A stretch of 64,000 nt of DNA from contig JAIETG010000027.1 in the NCBI GenBank assembly GCA_019745395.1, positions 62,001-126,000 of the forward strand, written 5' to 3'. Source of the stretch: Rhabdochlamydiaceae bacterium. Its GTDB lineage: Bacteria > Chlamydiota > Chlamydiia > Chlamydiales > Rhabdochlamydiaceae. The notes under the pieces were generated by a model. The model was not told where the DNA came from. It did not search any database and saw only the letters and a program-made list of their open reading frames with translations. Shown here piece after piece: positions 9,107 to 18,255 of the stretch. The translations under genes and the position numbers were made by a program. Numbering within the stretch: the first letter of the stretch is position 1; every line of letters starts with the position of its first letter.

Positions 9107-9943
9107 GTGGGACCAGGACAAGAATATCTCCAGTTCTTTAATCTGGTCTACGAGCTTTCTCCGACAGCCCTCATGTCTCTCTTTGTATTAAGCTTATTTC
9201 GTTTAGGCCCCATTATTGTCATGGCTCCTTTTTTAGGATCTAAGCTCCCCTCTCCTGTAAAAGTAGGGCTAATGATTTCTTTGAGCGTGATTTTACTTCC
9301 TCATATTGCAATGACAAGCCAAACAATGCTAGAGTTCAACTGGGCACTTGTCTGTTATGCCGCAAAAGAACTCTTTATCGGCCTCATTTTCGCCTTTCTT
9401 ATTTGCGTTCCTTTTCAGTTTGCTCAATCCGCAGGAGTTATTATTGACTTTGTCAGAGGCTCTTCTTCTCTACAAGTAAGCGACCCTTTTAGCCAAGCGC
9501 AATCCTCCCCCATTGGGAATCTATATAACTACCTATTAATCGTGATTTTCTATGCGATGGGAGGACTATTTCTTTTACTCAATACCTTGATTGTTTCATA
9601 TACTGTACTTCCTGTAGATGCCATGATCAATCCCGCATTTTTCTCCTTAAAATTGCCTTTCTGGCAAATTCTTACGGGAGTAACTGCTCAGCTTTTTGCT
9701 ATTGCCATCCAGTTATCAGCCCCAGCGCTTTTAGCAGTTCTAATGACAGAAGTGTTTTTAGGCATTGCCAATCGCTTAGCCCCTCAAGTGCAGATTGTTT
9801 TCTTAGGAATGTCTCTGAAATCTTTGATAGGCCTTGCGATGCTGTGTTTAGGATGGATTTTCATTCTAAAGCAACTAGAAAAAGAAACTCTTTTATGGAT
9901 GAATGAAATGCACAAAGTGATTTTTATGATTCCAAAAATCTAG
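9107..9943 (+). CDS. sctT: T3SS export apparatus protein SctT (CdsT)
   Basis: A FliR/SctT-family membrane protein of 278 residues with at least five hydrophobic spans. Recognisable segments are RLGPIIVMAPFLGSKLPSPVKVGL near residue 35, FVRGSSSLQVSDPFSQAQSSP in the middle, and ANRLAPQVQIVFLGMSLK toward the C terminus. The start is a GTG one base after the sctS stop, and no other in-frame start is as well placed. The stop overlaps the stop of a convergent porin gene by three to four bases, so no terminator separates them. It closes the T3SS gene set in this window. Confidence 0.95.
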   Translation: MGPGQEYLQFFNLVYELSPTALMSLFVLSLFRLGPIIVMAPFLGSKLPSPVKVGLMISLSVILLPHIAMTSQTMLEFNWALVCYAAKELFIGLIFAFLICVPFQFAQSAGVIIDFVRGSSSLQVSDPFSQAQSSPIGNLYNYLLIVIFYAMGGLFLLLNTLIVSYTVLPVDAMINPAFFSLKLPFWQILTGVTAQLFAIAIQLSAPALLAVLMTEVFLGIANRLAPQVQIVFLGMSLKSLIGLAMLCLGWIFILKQLEKETLLWMNEMHKVIFMIPKI

Positions 9944-11025
9944 AAGTCAATTTGAGCTTTAATATTCAGTCCCTGTAAATACATGTTTCCAGGAGAGTTG
10001 TTATCCCCTACCAAAGAACTTAGTACGTTACGGCTCCAATACACGTTAAAATCATATCCAGCAAAGAATTTGAGATACAAGTTCTCATGACACAGATAAG
10101 ATCCCCACCCTAGTCCCAAACAAGTTTCTACAATAGGATTTACTGTTGCATAATGATTTGGTTGGTTCAGTAAAAAATCTGCAGATCCCGTTTCTATTAC
10201 TTGACCAACAACAGAAACTTGCAGCGTTGTGTAGTTTGTATAGACAAAGCTTAAAGCAAGGTCCCCTTCTACAGAAAGGCCATAAGGTAAAAGCCACTGC
10301 ACTTCTGTTCCAAAAATAGGACCCAAAGCCCAAGACTTCGTTACAGCAGAAGTAAGAAAGGCTCCGCCTAAAGGAACTTCAAAAGGAACATTCGTCCCTA
10401 TGAAAGAAAGATCGGAACTTGCCGCACTCAGATTCTGATCGATCCAAAGCGTTTTAAGTCCCATCCTACATTGCGCTGTAAGACATTTCCCTTGATAGAA
10501 CATTCTTTGCAGAGTTGTATCTAGTTCATCAAACTGCAGCTGTGCAGAGGTTTGTAAATTGCCCGAAAGAAGAGCTCCTGCAGCAATGCTATTAGGAGTT
10601 GCAGTTAACGCTGAAGCTACAGCTAAATACTGTCCATTTTTCGGAATTGTTGTCAGATGACTTGTGTTTTCATACCAAGTAAAATCCGCTTTAAAACGCC
10701 AATCATCCATGCCATGAAAATTACAGCCTAAGCCAACTTGAAAACCAGAAGAATATCCAGGCTCTTGAAAAACAATTTTTTTAGTTCCATTGATTAGCCC
10801 GGAGCTTCCCGACCTTGTCGGAGTAGTGATTGTTGCAACAGGTAAGAAAGATTGTTCCCACGCCCAATACAAATAATCAGCGTTAAACGTAAGATCCCAG
10901 CTGTTTTGGCAAGCATACATCGCACTTTGATCATAGATTGGAACTTCTTCTGCCCACAAGGATGCGACCTCTGGAATAAGAGAGCAAAAGACCGCTAATA
11001 TAGCTTGGTTGCGATAGCTTATCAT
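9940..11025 (-). CDS. MOMP-like / Lpg1974-family porin 1
   Basis: A 361-residue outer-membrane beta-barrel with a signal peptide ending near VASLWAEE and a C-terminal phenylalanine (KAQIDF), the usual signal for barrel insertion. The N-terminal part holds the family pattern DLTFNADYLYWAWEQSF, PGYSSGFQVGLGCNFHGMDDWRF and FTWYENTS. Later ALGPIFGTEVQWLLPYGLSVEG and LGLGWGSY are shared with the two next porins. Such proteins act as general diffusion channels and major surface antigens in Chlamydiales. Sixteen bases separate its start from the stop of the upstream porin, so they may be co-transcribed. Confidence 0.9.
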   Translation of the reverse strand: MISYRNQAILAVFCSLIPEVASLWAEEVPIYDQSAMYACQNSWDLTFNADYLYWAWEQSFLPVATITTPTRSGSSGLINGTKKIVFQEPGYSSGFQVGLGCNFHGMDDWRFKADFTWYENTSHLTTIPKNGQYLAVASALTATPNSIAAGALLSGNLQTSAQLQFDELDTTLQRMFYQGKCLTAQCRMGLKTLWIDQNLSAASSDLSFIGTNVPFEVPLGGAFLTSAVTKSWALGPIFGTEVQWLLPYGLSVEGDLALSFVYTNYTTLQVSVVGQVIETGSADFLLNQPNHYATVNPIVETCLGLGWGSYLCHENLYLKFFAGYDFNVYWSRNVLSSLVGDNNSPGNMYLQGLNIKAQIDF

Positions 11026-11041
11026 GCGTTTCTCCTAAGAT

Positions 11042-12196
11042 CTAAAAATCAAAGCGTGCTTGAACATTGAGTCCTCGCAAGCTCATATTTCCTGGGGATC
11101 CATTACTTTCTAAAAGTACCCCCATTACGTTTTGGTTCCAAAATACTTGAAAATCATAAGATGCACTCAAGTCGAAATGGAATTTATCTTTATAGAGATA
11201 AGATCCCCAACCAAGACCTAATGCAGCAGTTCCCACAGGATTCACTGTATTGTAATTATCAGTTTGATCAAGTGTGAAATTGGCAATATTGATATCGGAA
11301 ATAGCGCCAGTAACAGAAGACGTTAGAGTAATATAACTGGTATACAAGGCACTTAAAGAAACAGAGCCCATAATCTTCAATCCATACCCTAAAAGCCAAC
11401 TTGAATCAAATCCGAATTTCGGTCCTAACGCCCAAGATTCTTGCTGCATTTTAGAAGTAAAAGAACCATCTACTACATTAAATATTGCATCATTTACTGA
11501 GACGAAAAGCAAATTATTGCCATTGGCTGTAAAGTGTTCATTAATCCAAAGAGCCTCAAGGCCTGCAGTAAAATTCGCTGTTAGCTTTCTTCCAAAGTAA
11601 AAAGGTCTTTGCAAAACAAGATCTACATTATTAAAATGCAAACTCGTTGAAGAATACATATTTCTAGATAATAAAACTCCGGGATCCGATCCTTCGACAT
11701 GCTGAGTGACAGAGGGAGACACCGCAAAAATTTGAGGAAAAGAAGGCCTCGTATGCATTTCATCGGAATTGTGATACCATGTGTATTCAGCAAAAAGATT
11801 CCAATCATCCATACCTCTTAAATTACACCCAACACCCACCTGAAAGCCCGATGCATATCCAGGGGTTTGCAAAACCACTTGAGCCTCACCATTTAAAAAA
11901 GCAGCAGATCCTTGAGCTACAGGATTGATAAGAGTCCCTACAGCCATCATTTCTTGTTGCCATGCCCAATAAATATAGTCTGCAGTGAGAATCACATTCC
12001 AAGGATCCCTAGAAAAATATGCAGCAGTTTCGTTATATCCCCCAGGCAATTGCCCTGACTTGATTTTCTCTCCGGGAAGATACCTAGGAGGACTCTCTGA
12101 AGAAGAAGTATCTGCCTGTGCAAGATGCGGGAGAAACAAAGGAGCAAGAAACATACTTGCTATAGACAGCTTTGATTTCCATTCACGATTCAACAT
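11042..12196 (-). CDS. MOMP-like / Lpg1974-family porin 2
   Basis: I place the start at the ATG at 12196, which has AGGAGG six bases upstream; an upstream in-frame extension to 12244 lacks a ribosome-binding site. The protein is 384 residues with a signal peptide ending LPHLAQA and a final phenylalanine (QARFDF). Shared family blocks are ILTADYIYWAWQQEM, PGYASGFQVGVGCNLRGMDDWN and WALGPKFGFDSSWLLGYGLK. It is clearly a paralogue of the neighbouring porins. It is probably a surface channel; substrate preference cannot be read. Confidence 0.9.
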   Translation of the reverse strand: MLNREWKSKLSIASMFLAPLFLPHLAQADTSSSESPPRYLPGEKIKSGQLPGGYNETAAYFSRDPWNVILTADYIYWAWQQEMMAVGTLINPVAQGSAAFLNGEAQVVLQTPGYASGFQVGVGCNLRGMDDWNLFAEYTWYHNSDEMHTRPSFPQIFAVSPSVTQHVEGSDPGVLLSRNMYSSTSLHFNNVDLVLQRPFYFGRKLTANFTAGLEALWINEHFTANGNNLLFVSVNDAIFNVVDGSFTSKMQQESWALGPKFGFDSSWLLGYGLKIMGSVSLSALYTSYITLTSSVTGAISDINIANFTLDQTDNYNTVNPVGTAALGLGWGSYLYKDKFHFDLSASYDFQVFWNQNVMGVLLESNGSPGNMSLRGLNVQARFDF

Positions 12197-12473
12197 ACTC
12201 ATCCTCCTAAAGTCACTCAAAGTCATTAATCTATTCCGCACCACATCTACGGCTTAGTTATTTTTTGAAAAGAATTGAGCTCATCCTAACGCAAGAGCAA
12301 ACATTTTTCCTAGGAAATTTTCTACTATTTGAACAAGAGAGAAAGAAAAGAAAAACTAAAGAAGAAAAACAGTTCATCCCTATTAGATGAAGCTCTCGAA
12401 GGAGCCTAAAAATTACGCCTATGTATGAGAATTTTTCTTATGAAATTACGAATTTTCTTATACCAGAAAAGAA

Positions 12474-12502
12474 AAAAGAGAGGGGGAAGCCCCCTCTCTT
12501 TT
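12474..12502 (-). terminator. Terminator of porin 3
   Basis: A 13-bp stem (12474-12486 with 12490-12502) with a three-base loop lies just past the porin 3 stop. On the minus strand the stem is G/C-rich in its inner half and ends in a run of T, as expected for intrinsic termination. Confidence 0.8.
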
Positions 12503-12527
12503 CACACCCTCAAAGAGAGTATATCTA

Positions 12528-13640
12528 CTAGAAATCAAACTGTACGCCAAGATTAAAACCTTGGAGAATCAAGTTGGTATTACGATCTGCAAGTTTGTTA
12601 TAACCCAAATATGCATTGAAATCCCAACCAGCTACGATATCAAAATGGAAAGCTTGATCGCAGAAATAGGATCCCCATGCTAGAGATAGGTTTGACTCAA
12701 TGGCAGGAACTATATTCCCAACATTATCTAACCCAGTGTATGAACCAGTAAAACCTGTTCCAGCTACACTTCCAGCCAATGCAGCAGTTGTTTTATAGTT
12801 TGTATAAAGAGCACTTGTGTGCACTTTTGCCAACACTGAAAAACCCCAACCTAACATAAATGTTGGTTCAAATAAAAGCTTAGGACCTAATGCCCAAGTT
12901 TTTTGCTCTGAAGATATAGAAGAAAGAACATCTGTACCTGCAGTTAAAGTACCAGAAGAAGAAAACTTCTGTTTAATCCACTGAGCTGTAAGAGATGATC
13001 CCAGATTTAAAGTCAATTGCTTACCAATATAGAAGTCTCTTGCAATTGCAGCGTCAACGTTTTGAAAGTTCATCTTTGCATGTGAAGTTAAAGTACCTTC
13101 GAAGTAATCTTCTCCAATAAGGTCTTGATCTTTTCTCACATCAACAACTAACTTTTTTGCGCTTGTAGCTGTTACAGTATTGCTGCTATTATTATTATAC
13201 CATCTATATTTAGCACCCCAAGACCAAGAGTCCATATCTGGTGTATTCAAAGCTAGTGCTACAGCAAAACCTGAAGCATAACCTGGATTAAAATTCACTC
13301 TTTCAGAGCTTCCATTATAACCATTAGTAATACCAGCAGTGTGATCTACTAGTGTTCCTACTGACATGTCTTGATTCCACTTTAAATAAAGCCATTCACC
13401 GCTTAATGCAACATCATAACCGTCGTTGCATACATATGCAGCGCTTGCTGCATATCCAGCAGGAAGCATTGGTGTTTGGTTATCACGAATTTCTTCGCCA
13501 GCATAAAAAGCAGGCGCTTGTTGACTAGAAGATGAACCCGTGTTGTTTGGATACGACATAGATTGATCTGCTTGGGCAAACACAGGAACAAACACTGTTC
13601 CCAATATAGCTAGAGCAGCTTTCAGCTCATTTTTCAACAT
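12528..13640 (-). CDS. MOMP-like / Lpg1974-family porin 3
   Basis: This 370-residue porin has a signal peptide ending FVPVFAQA, a low-complexity Ser/Gln stretch after it, and a C-terminal GVQFDF. The start has a strong AGGAGG site. Family blocks include VALSGEWLYLKWNQDMSVG, PGYASGFAVALALN, DSWSWGAKYRWYNNN and WALGPKLLFEPTFMLGWGF. The strong ribosome-binding site, own terminator and long AT-rich upstream region suggest a highly expressed gene, perhaps the main porin. The rest of the protein is rich in Thr, Ser and Asn, in line with exposed loops. Confidence 0.91.
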   Translation of the reverse strand: MLKNELKAALAILGTVFVPVFAQADQSMSYPNNTGSSSSQQAPAFYAGEEIRDNQTPMLPAGYAASAAYVCNDGYDVALSGEWLYLKWNQDMSVGTLVDHTAGITNGYNGSSERVNFNPGYASGFAVALALNTPDMDSWSWGAKYRWYNNNSSNTVTATSAKKLVVDVRKDQDLIGEDYFEGTLTSHAKMNFQNVDAAIARDFYIGKQLTLNLGSSLTAQWIKQKFSSSGTLTAGTDVLSSISSEQKTWALGPKLLFEPTFMLGWGFSVLAKVHTSALYTNYKTTAALAGSVAGTGFTGSYTGLDNVGNIVPAIESNLSLAWGSYFCDQAFHFDIVAGWDFNAYLGYNKLADRNTNLILQGFNLGVQFDF

Positions 13641-14339
13641 ACTTTCCTCCTAGAAAGTTTAATTTTTTGCACTTTAATAAACAGTTTTTGCGACTCACGC
13701 CACCCCTCCTCGGAGTGTCTTGTCTTTCAAACTTAGAAACTAAAAAATTTTCCATTAAAAAAAAAGCAAAAAAAATTTATCACTCGCATTTCCCCTGATT
13801 TTCCATAGAGGAATTCTTCGGAAAAAAAATTTTAAACGCCTTAAAAATTTTATAAAAAATATGAAAATAATTAGATTTTAAGATCGTTTTTTACTAAAAA
13901 AATTTAAAAAACAAAACAATTAATAACACATTAAACAACTTTTAAAACGAAAAACCAAACAAACAGCACGATTCCGAACTACCCACAGAGACCAATCGTT
14001 GAAAATCGATCAAAAAAGGTTTTCTCTGAAAACTGTCAGCCACGCAATCTTCCTATATTTCACTTCTAAGCAACTAAGAAGTGCGTGACTTCAAGTATTA
14101 TTAAACCGAAAATAGTTTACGTGTATCACAATAAGTCTATGCCTTTACCTATCTAGAATCTAAAAAAACGATAAAGACCAGCTCTAGTTTTCAGGCAAAA
14201 AGATCATCTCATTCGAAAAAAGACCAATAAAAACAATACAGCCCCTAAAAAAACAGACACCCAACAAAATAAAAGTTGAAAATTAATTAGAGAAATAATT
14301 AAACGTAAATTTTACACGCCTTATCATACAGGAGCATTA
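13641..14339. other. AT-rich divergent intergenic region
   Basis: About 700 bases without a supported gene, between divergent porin genes. It is very AT-rich, with many A- and T-tracts between roughly 13740 and 13930. One small hairpin (cacttct at 14061-14067 with agaagtg at 14077-14083) is visible. It presumably carries the promoters of both porin arms, but I could not pick convincing -35/-10 pairs. Confidence 0.6.
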
Positions 14340-15404
14340 ATGCTGAAAACAGCTACATGTATTATGACAAGCTCATCTATTTTGTTATTAGCTTCAGACC
14401 CATCACCTATCGAACACCCCACCCTTCCTTCTTCAGACCCCTATGCGCCTAAAGGCTCTCATTTATTTACTTCTGCTGAATGGATCTATTGGCAAGCCAA
14501 TGAAACCGGCCTTTGCTACGCTTTGAATAATCCAGATTTTGATATCGTTGATGATACAATCATGGGATCTGGATATGCAGCACAACCAAAATTTGATTGG
14601 CGTTCAGGAGTACGATTAGGAATCGGATATACCTTTCCTCACGATCAGTGGGAGTCATCTCTTACTTGGACATGGTATACAGGACAGGCTGCTGATTCAC
14701 AAACCTCATCAGGAGAAACTCCTACTGTTTTACCCGTTTTCATCCATCCTAACCTCTACAATGCAGGAGCCATTGCTGCATGCTTATCTGCTGACAGCAA
14801 TCTCTTTTTGCATTTGAATGTGATTGATCTAGGTCTCGGGAAACAAGTAAAATTAAGCAAATCTGTCTCTATCCGCCCTCATGTAGGAATTCGCTCTGCA
14901 TGGCTCAATCAAAGCTATAACATCAATTATACGCAACTTTTCGAGAAAATTGGCAACATAGTTTTAGATGAATACTCCACCAACATATCTAATGATTTTT
15001 GGGGAATGGGAATGGTTGGCGGATTTGGATCTCAATGGGACTTAAAGTGGGGGTTAAGCTTCTTTGGAGACGCTACTCTTTCTTTGCTCTATGGATTTTT
15101 TGAGACATCTATAGCAGAGTCTTTTATCACACCTTCAGGGAATGGAAATCTCGTAGTCTCTAATGAGAACAATTTCCGAGCAGGAAGAGCAATCGTCGAC
15201 CTACAATTAGGATTAAGATGGACATCACCCTGCTTTAAAGAACGCTGCATGCTCGTCTTACAAGGCGGCTGGGAACAGCACATGTATTTTTCACAAAACC
15301 AAATCATGCATTTTACAGATGCTCAAAGCTGGGGAAATTTTGTGCAAAATCAAGGAGATGTTGATTTTCAAGGGTTATCTCTTGGGGCTTCCCTGTACTT
15401 TTAA
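14340..15404 (+). CDS. MOMP-like / Lpg1974-family porin 4
   Basis: A 354-residue outer-membrane protein with a short N-terminal hydrophobic signal (SSSILLLASDP) and a C-terminal LGASLYF. It belongs to a second subfamily: the N-terminal block is HLFTSAEWIYWQANETGLCYAL, followed by FDWRSGVRLGIGYTFPHDQWE and SLTWTWYTG. The later part has WGMGMVGGFGSQWDLKWGLSFFGDATLSLLYGFF, closely matched in the next two porins. An AGGAG site lies five bases before the ATG. A terminator-like inverted repeat follows. Confidence 0.9.
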   Translation: MLKTATCIMTSSSILLLASDPSPIEHPTLPSSDPYAPKGSHLFTSAEWIYWQANETGLCYALNNPDFDIVDDTIMGSGYAAQPKFDWRSGVRLGIGYTFPHDQWESSLTWTWYTGQAADSQTSSGETPTVLPVFIHPNLYNAGAIAACLSADSNLFLHLNVIDLGLGKQVKLSKSVSIRPHVGIRSAWLNQSYNINYTQLFEKIGNIVLDEYSTNISNDFWGMGMVGGFGSQWDLKWGLSFFGDATLSLLYGFFETSIAESFITPSGNGNLVVSNENNFRAGRAIVDLQLGLRWTSPCFKERCMLVLQGGWEQHMYFSQNQIMHFTDAQSWGNFVQNQGDVDFQGLSLGASLYF

Positions 15405-15443
15405 CAGCAATAAAAAAAGCCCTCTCAAACCAACCAAAAGCCA

Positions 15444-15476
15444 TTTTACACGCTATTCTTTAGAAGGCGTGTAAAA
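15444..15476 (+). terminator. Terminator-like inverted repeat after porin 4
   Basis: A perfect 10-bp stem (15444-15453 with 15467-15476) with a 13-nt loop, followed by GTTT. It lies 40 bases after the porin 4 stop. Confidence 0.6.
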
Positions 15477-15572
15477 GTTTCTACTCTTTTTTTCTCATAT
15501 TTTGTACATTCGTACCAAGCAAGCGATTTTCCTATTAAGCACGTCGCTTCTTAAAATGAACCATTAAACTTT

Positions 15573-15632
15573 AGGGAGCAGCGCTTCTCTCTCCTGCGAA
15601 TGCCAGGGGCTCACCGCGTTGTCAATTTTATG
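15573..15632 (+). promoter_or_regulatory. Structured leader of porin 5: SD and ATG separated by a hairpin
   Basis: AGGGAG (15573-15578) is far from the ATG at 15630. Between them CAGCGC (15579-15584) can pair with GCGTTG (15616-15621, one G-U pair), with a smaller CCTG/CAGG hairpin inside. Folding brings AGGGAG to within eight bases of the ATG. The same arrangement occurs before porin 6. Confidence 0.6.
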
Positions 15633-16757
15633 AAACATATAATTTTTACTACCACACTACTTACGGCGTCTTTAGGAGGAATTAACTGCCTTCAAGCAGA
15701 CGTTTCTGATGCACAAATGCGCAGCTTAGAAAACCGAGTTGGCGTTCTAGAGCAAAAAAAAGGCTCTAACTCTATCATCACCCCTCCGGGAAGACCTCAA
15801 GTCCGCGATGGAGCTGATCTCTTTGTTAATGCTGATTGGCTTATTTGGCAAGCTCGTGAAAACGGCACCACTTATGCTGTAAAAACAAAAGCTGTGCAAC
15901 CTGCGGCTTCTGCTTTATACAATTCCGAAGAAAAACAAATGCATTTTAACTGGGACTTTGGATTCCGCTTTGGAGTAGGATATAACCTTCCACATGACGG
16001 ATGGGATCTAGTAACAAACTGGACTTGGTTTCAAGACAAAGCGAAAGGAAATGTTTCTGCGAAAGATGGTCTCATCTATTCAACAAATACAATGCCTTTA
16101 GGCTATTCTACTGTTACCGGATTTGAATCCAGCAATGCAGTTCTACGTCTAAAACTCAACATGATTGATTTAGATTTAGGAAGAGAATTCTTTGTCAGCA
16201 AATGGATGACACTTCGTCCTTTTATCGGACTTAGAACAGCTTGGATCTACCAAAAATTTCAAACCAACTACGATGCTCCTACATTTAGCTCGTTACCTAA
16301 TATCATGACAAATTTGTATTCTAAAGCAAACAACAACTACTGGGGACTTGGTCTTCATAGCGGGCTGAACTCGCAATGGGGCTTAGGAGCTGGGTTTAGC
16401 TTCTTTGGAAATGCTACTCTTTCCATTTTAAATGGTTTCTTCAAGGTAAGTGACTATCAAACGAAAAACTTTAGCGATGGAACACATAACGATGTTATTA
16501 AAAATAACAACAGCTTCCGTGTTGGAAGAGTGATTGCAGAGCTTGCTACAGGACTTCGTTGGGAAACTATGTTTGCAAATGATGGAGCCCACTTCCAAAT
16601 TCAAGCTGGATGGGAGCAACTCATGTTCTTTGCACAAAACCAATTTCAGCACTTCTTTGCAGGAGCAGTATCTCCAGCAGGAGCAGGAAATTATTTCGCT
16701 AACCAAGGAGACCTTTCTATCCAAGGTTGGACTCTTTCTGCACGCGTTGATTTCTAA
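15630..16757 (+). CDS. MOMP-like porin 5 with N-terminal coiled coil
   Basis: I choose the ATG at 15630 because the protein then begins with a normal signal peptide (MKHIIFTTTLLTASLGG, cleavage near LQA) and because the paralogue starts at the same place; an in-frame ATG at 15600 lies within the leader. The mature N terminus, VSDAQMRSLENRVGVLEQKK, forms a short heptad coiled coil, then a Pro-rich link leads to the barrel with LFVNADWLIWQARENGTTYAVK. The 375-residue protein ends in ARVDF. Coiled-coil N termini can trimerise porins or contact peptidoglycan; that is an inference here. It is a tandem duplicate of the next gene. Confidence 0.92.
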   Translation: MKHIIFTTTLLTASLGGINCLQADVSDAQMRSLENRVGVLEQKKGSNSIITPPGRPQVRDGADLFVNADWLIWQARENGTTYAVKTKAVQPAASALYNSEEKQMHFNWDFGFRFGVGYNLPHDGWDLVTNWTWFQDKAKGNVSAKDGLIYSTNTMPLGYSTVTGFESSNAVLRLKLNMIDLDLGREFFVSKWMTLRPFIGLRTAWIYQKFQTNYDAPTFSSLPNIMTNLYSKANNNYWGLGLHSGLNSQWGLGAGFSFFGNATLSILNGFFKVSDYQTKNFSDGTHNDVIKNNNSFRVGRVIAELATGLRWETMFANDGAHFQIQAGWEQLMFFAQNQFQHFFAGAVSPAGAGNYFANQGDLSIQGWTLSARVDF

Positions 16758-16772
16758 TAAAATCACAAATAA

Positions 16773-16800
16773 AAAAACCGGAGGATGTCCTCCGGTTTTT
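16773..16800 (+). terminator. Rho-independent terminator after porin 5
   Basis: A GC-rich stem (CCGGAGGA with TCCTCCGG) flanked by A and T tracts, 16773-16785 with 16788-16800, followed by more T. The same stem follows porin 6, so the terminator was duplicated with the gene. Confidence 0.88.
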
Positions 16801-16999
16801 TTATTTTTATAAGTTATCCGAAATTTCAAAAAATCATACGCTTTTTTCCCTGTATCTTATACACTTGTTCCGGGCAAGAGAAGACTCACCTTTAAATACA
16901 TCATTCCTTTTAAGTCGAAATCCTCTCTTAAAGCATCGAACATCCTTAGTTACCCAGCTAAACAGCTAAGAGATATCCTCCATTTACAACAATTTAATA

Positions 17000-17059
17000 A
17001 GGGAGCAGCGCTTCCCTCCTTTTGCACAAAGCAAAAGCTGCCGCGTTGTCAATTTTATG
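17000..17059 (+). promoter_or_regulatory. Structured leader of porin 6: SD and ATG separated by a hairpin
   Basis: GGGAG (17001-17005) is followed by CAGCGC (17006-17011), which can pair with GCGTTG (17043-17048). Inside lies a perfect 7-bp hairpin, CTTTTGC (17019-17025) with GCAAAAG (17031-17037). The ATG is at 17057, eight bases after the outer stem. The inner part differs in sequence from porin 5 but keeps a hairpin. Confidence 0.62.
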
Positions 17060-18181
17060 AAACATACAGTTTTTACGACCCTGCTACTTACCTCATCTTT
17101 AGGGGGAGTTAACTACCTTCAAGCAGACGTTTCTGATGCACAAATGCGTAGTTTAGAAAATCGAGTCGGCGTTCTAGAGCAAAAAAAAAGTTCTAATTCT
17201 ATAATCACCCCGCCAGGAAGACCTCAAGTTCGTGATGGTGCTGAGGTTTTTATTAACACCGATTGGCTAATTTGGCAGCCACGTGAAAACGACACTGCTT
17301 ATGCTGTAAAAACCAAAGCTGTCCAACCCGAATCTTCCGCCTTATACAATTCAGAAGAAAAGCAACTTCATTTTAAAAGGGACTTTGGATTTCGTTTAGG
17401 CATAGGATATAACCTTCCTCATGACGGGTGGGATCTTGTGGCAAACTGGACTTGGTTTCAAGATAAAGCCAAAGGAAGTATTACAGCAGGAAAAGGGCTC
17501 CTCTATTCAACAGATGCTTTTCCTATAGCAAATCCAACTATTGCCGGATTTGGATTCAGCAATGCTGCTCTACGGCTTAAACTGAACATGGTTGATTTAG
17601 ATTTAGGCAGAGAATTCTTCGTCAGTAAATGGATGACTCTTCATCCTTTTATTGGGCTCAGAACAGCTTGGATCTATCAAAAGCTTCGCACTAATCATAA
17701 TGAACCTAGTTTCACCGATGATCTTCCAAGCATCATTACAAGTATGCTTTCTAAAGCAGACAATGATTATTGGGGACTTGGTCTTCACAGTGGACTGAAT
17801 ACGCAATGGGGCTTAGGCGCTGGATTTAGCTTCTTTGGAAACGCTACGATTTCCATTCTAAATGGCTTCTTTCAAGTTAGAGACTATCAAATGAGTAAAC
17901 TCAGCGACGGAACGCACTTAGACTACATTAACAATCATAACAGCTTCCGCATTGGAAGAATGATTGCACAGCTCGCATCTGGTCTTCGCTGGGAGACTAT
18001 GTTTGCAAATGATGGATGCCACTTTCAAATTCAAGCTGGATGGGAACAGCTCATGTTCTTTGGACAAAATCAATTTTCCCATTTCTTTGGCGACTCATTA
18101 ACTACAGCAGGAAATTATTTTGCTAACCAGGGGGATCTTTCCATTCAAGGATTAACCCTATCTACACGTTTTGACTTTTAA
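17057..18181 (+). CDS. MOMP-like porin 6 with N-terminal coiled coil
   Basis: A 374-residue paralogue of porin 5, nearly identical in its first 70 residues (signal peptide, VSDAQMRSLENRVGVLEQKK, PPGRPQVRDGA) and diverging in the loops in the middle. Shared blocks are DLGREFFVSKWMTL, FIGLRTAWIYQK, WGLGLHSGLN and FFGNAT. It ends STRFDF. The differences lie mainly where surface loops would be expected, as for antigenic variants. A terminator like that of porin 5 follows. Confidence 0.92.
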   Translation: MKHTVFTTLLLTSSLGGVNYLQADVSDAQMRSLENRVGVLEQKKSSNSIITPPGRPQVRDGAEVFINTDWLIWQPRENDTAYAVKTKAVQPESSALYNSEEKQLHFKRDFGFRLGIGYNLPHDGWDLVANWTWFQDKAKGSITAGKGLLYSTDAFPIANPTIAGFGFSNAALRLKLNMVDLDLGREFFVSKWMTLHPFIGLRTAWIYQKLRTNHNEPSFTDDLPSIITSMLSKADNDYWGLGLHSGLNTQWGLGAGFSFFGNATISILNGFFQVRDYQMSKLSDGTHLDYINNHNSFRIGRMIAQLASGLRWETMFANDGCHFQIQAGWEQLMFFGQNQFSHFFGDSLTTAGNYFANQGDLSIQGLTLSTRFDF

Positions 18182-18197
18182 AAAAGCAACTACACAA

Positions 18198-18228
18198 AAA
18201 AACCGGAGGAAAAATTCCTCCGGTTTTT
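18198..18228 (+). terminator. Rho-independent terminator after porin 6
   Basis: A 13-bp stem (18198-18210 with 18216-18228), five-base loop, core CCGGAGGA/TCCTCCGG and a T-run. It also lies shortly past the stop of the convergent sufS and could serve it. Confidence 0.9.
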
Positions 18229-18255
18229 ACAATTCAATCGATCAGTCACGAAGCA

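Noticed and set aside
13641-14339. A hidden gene or replication origin in the 700-bp AT-rich gap
   Set aside because: All frames are short and no DnaA-box cluster or RNA-gene structure was recognised; it reads as a divergent regulatory region.
16428-16829. A 133-residue minus-strand frame over the porin 5 end and its terminator
   Set aside because: It runs through the terminator hairpin and a conserved porin end, with no support of its own.
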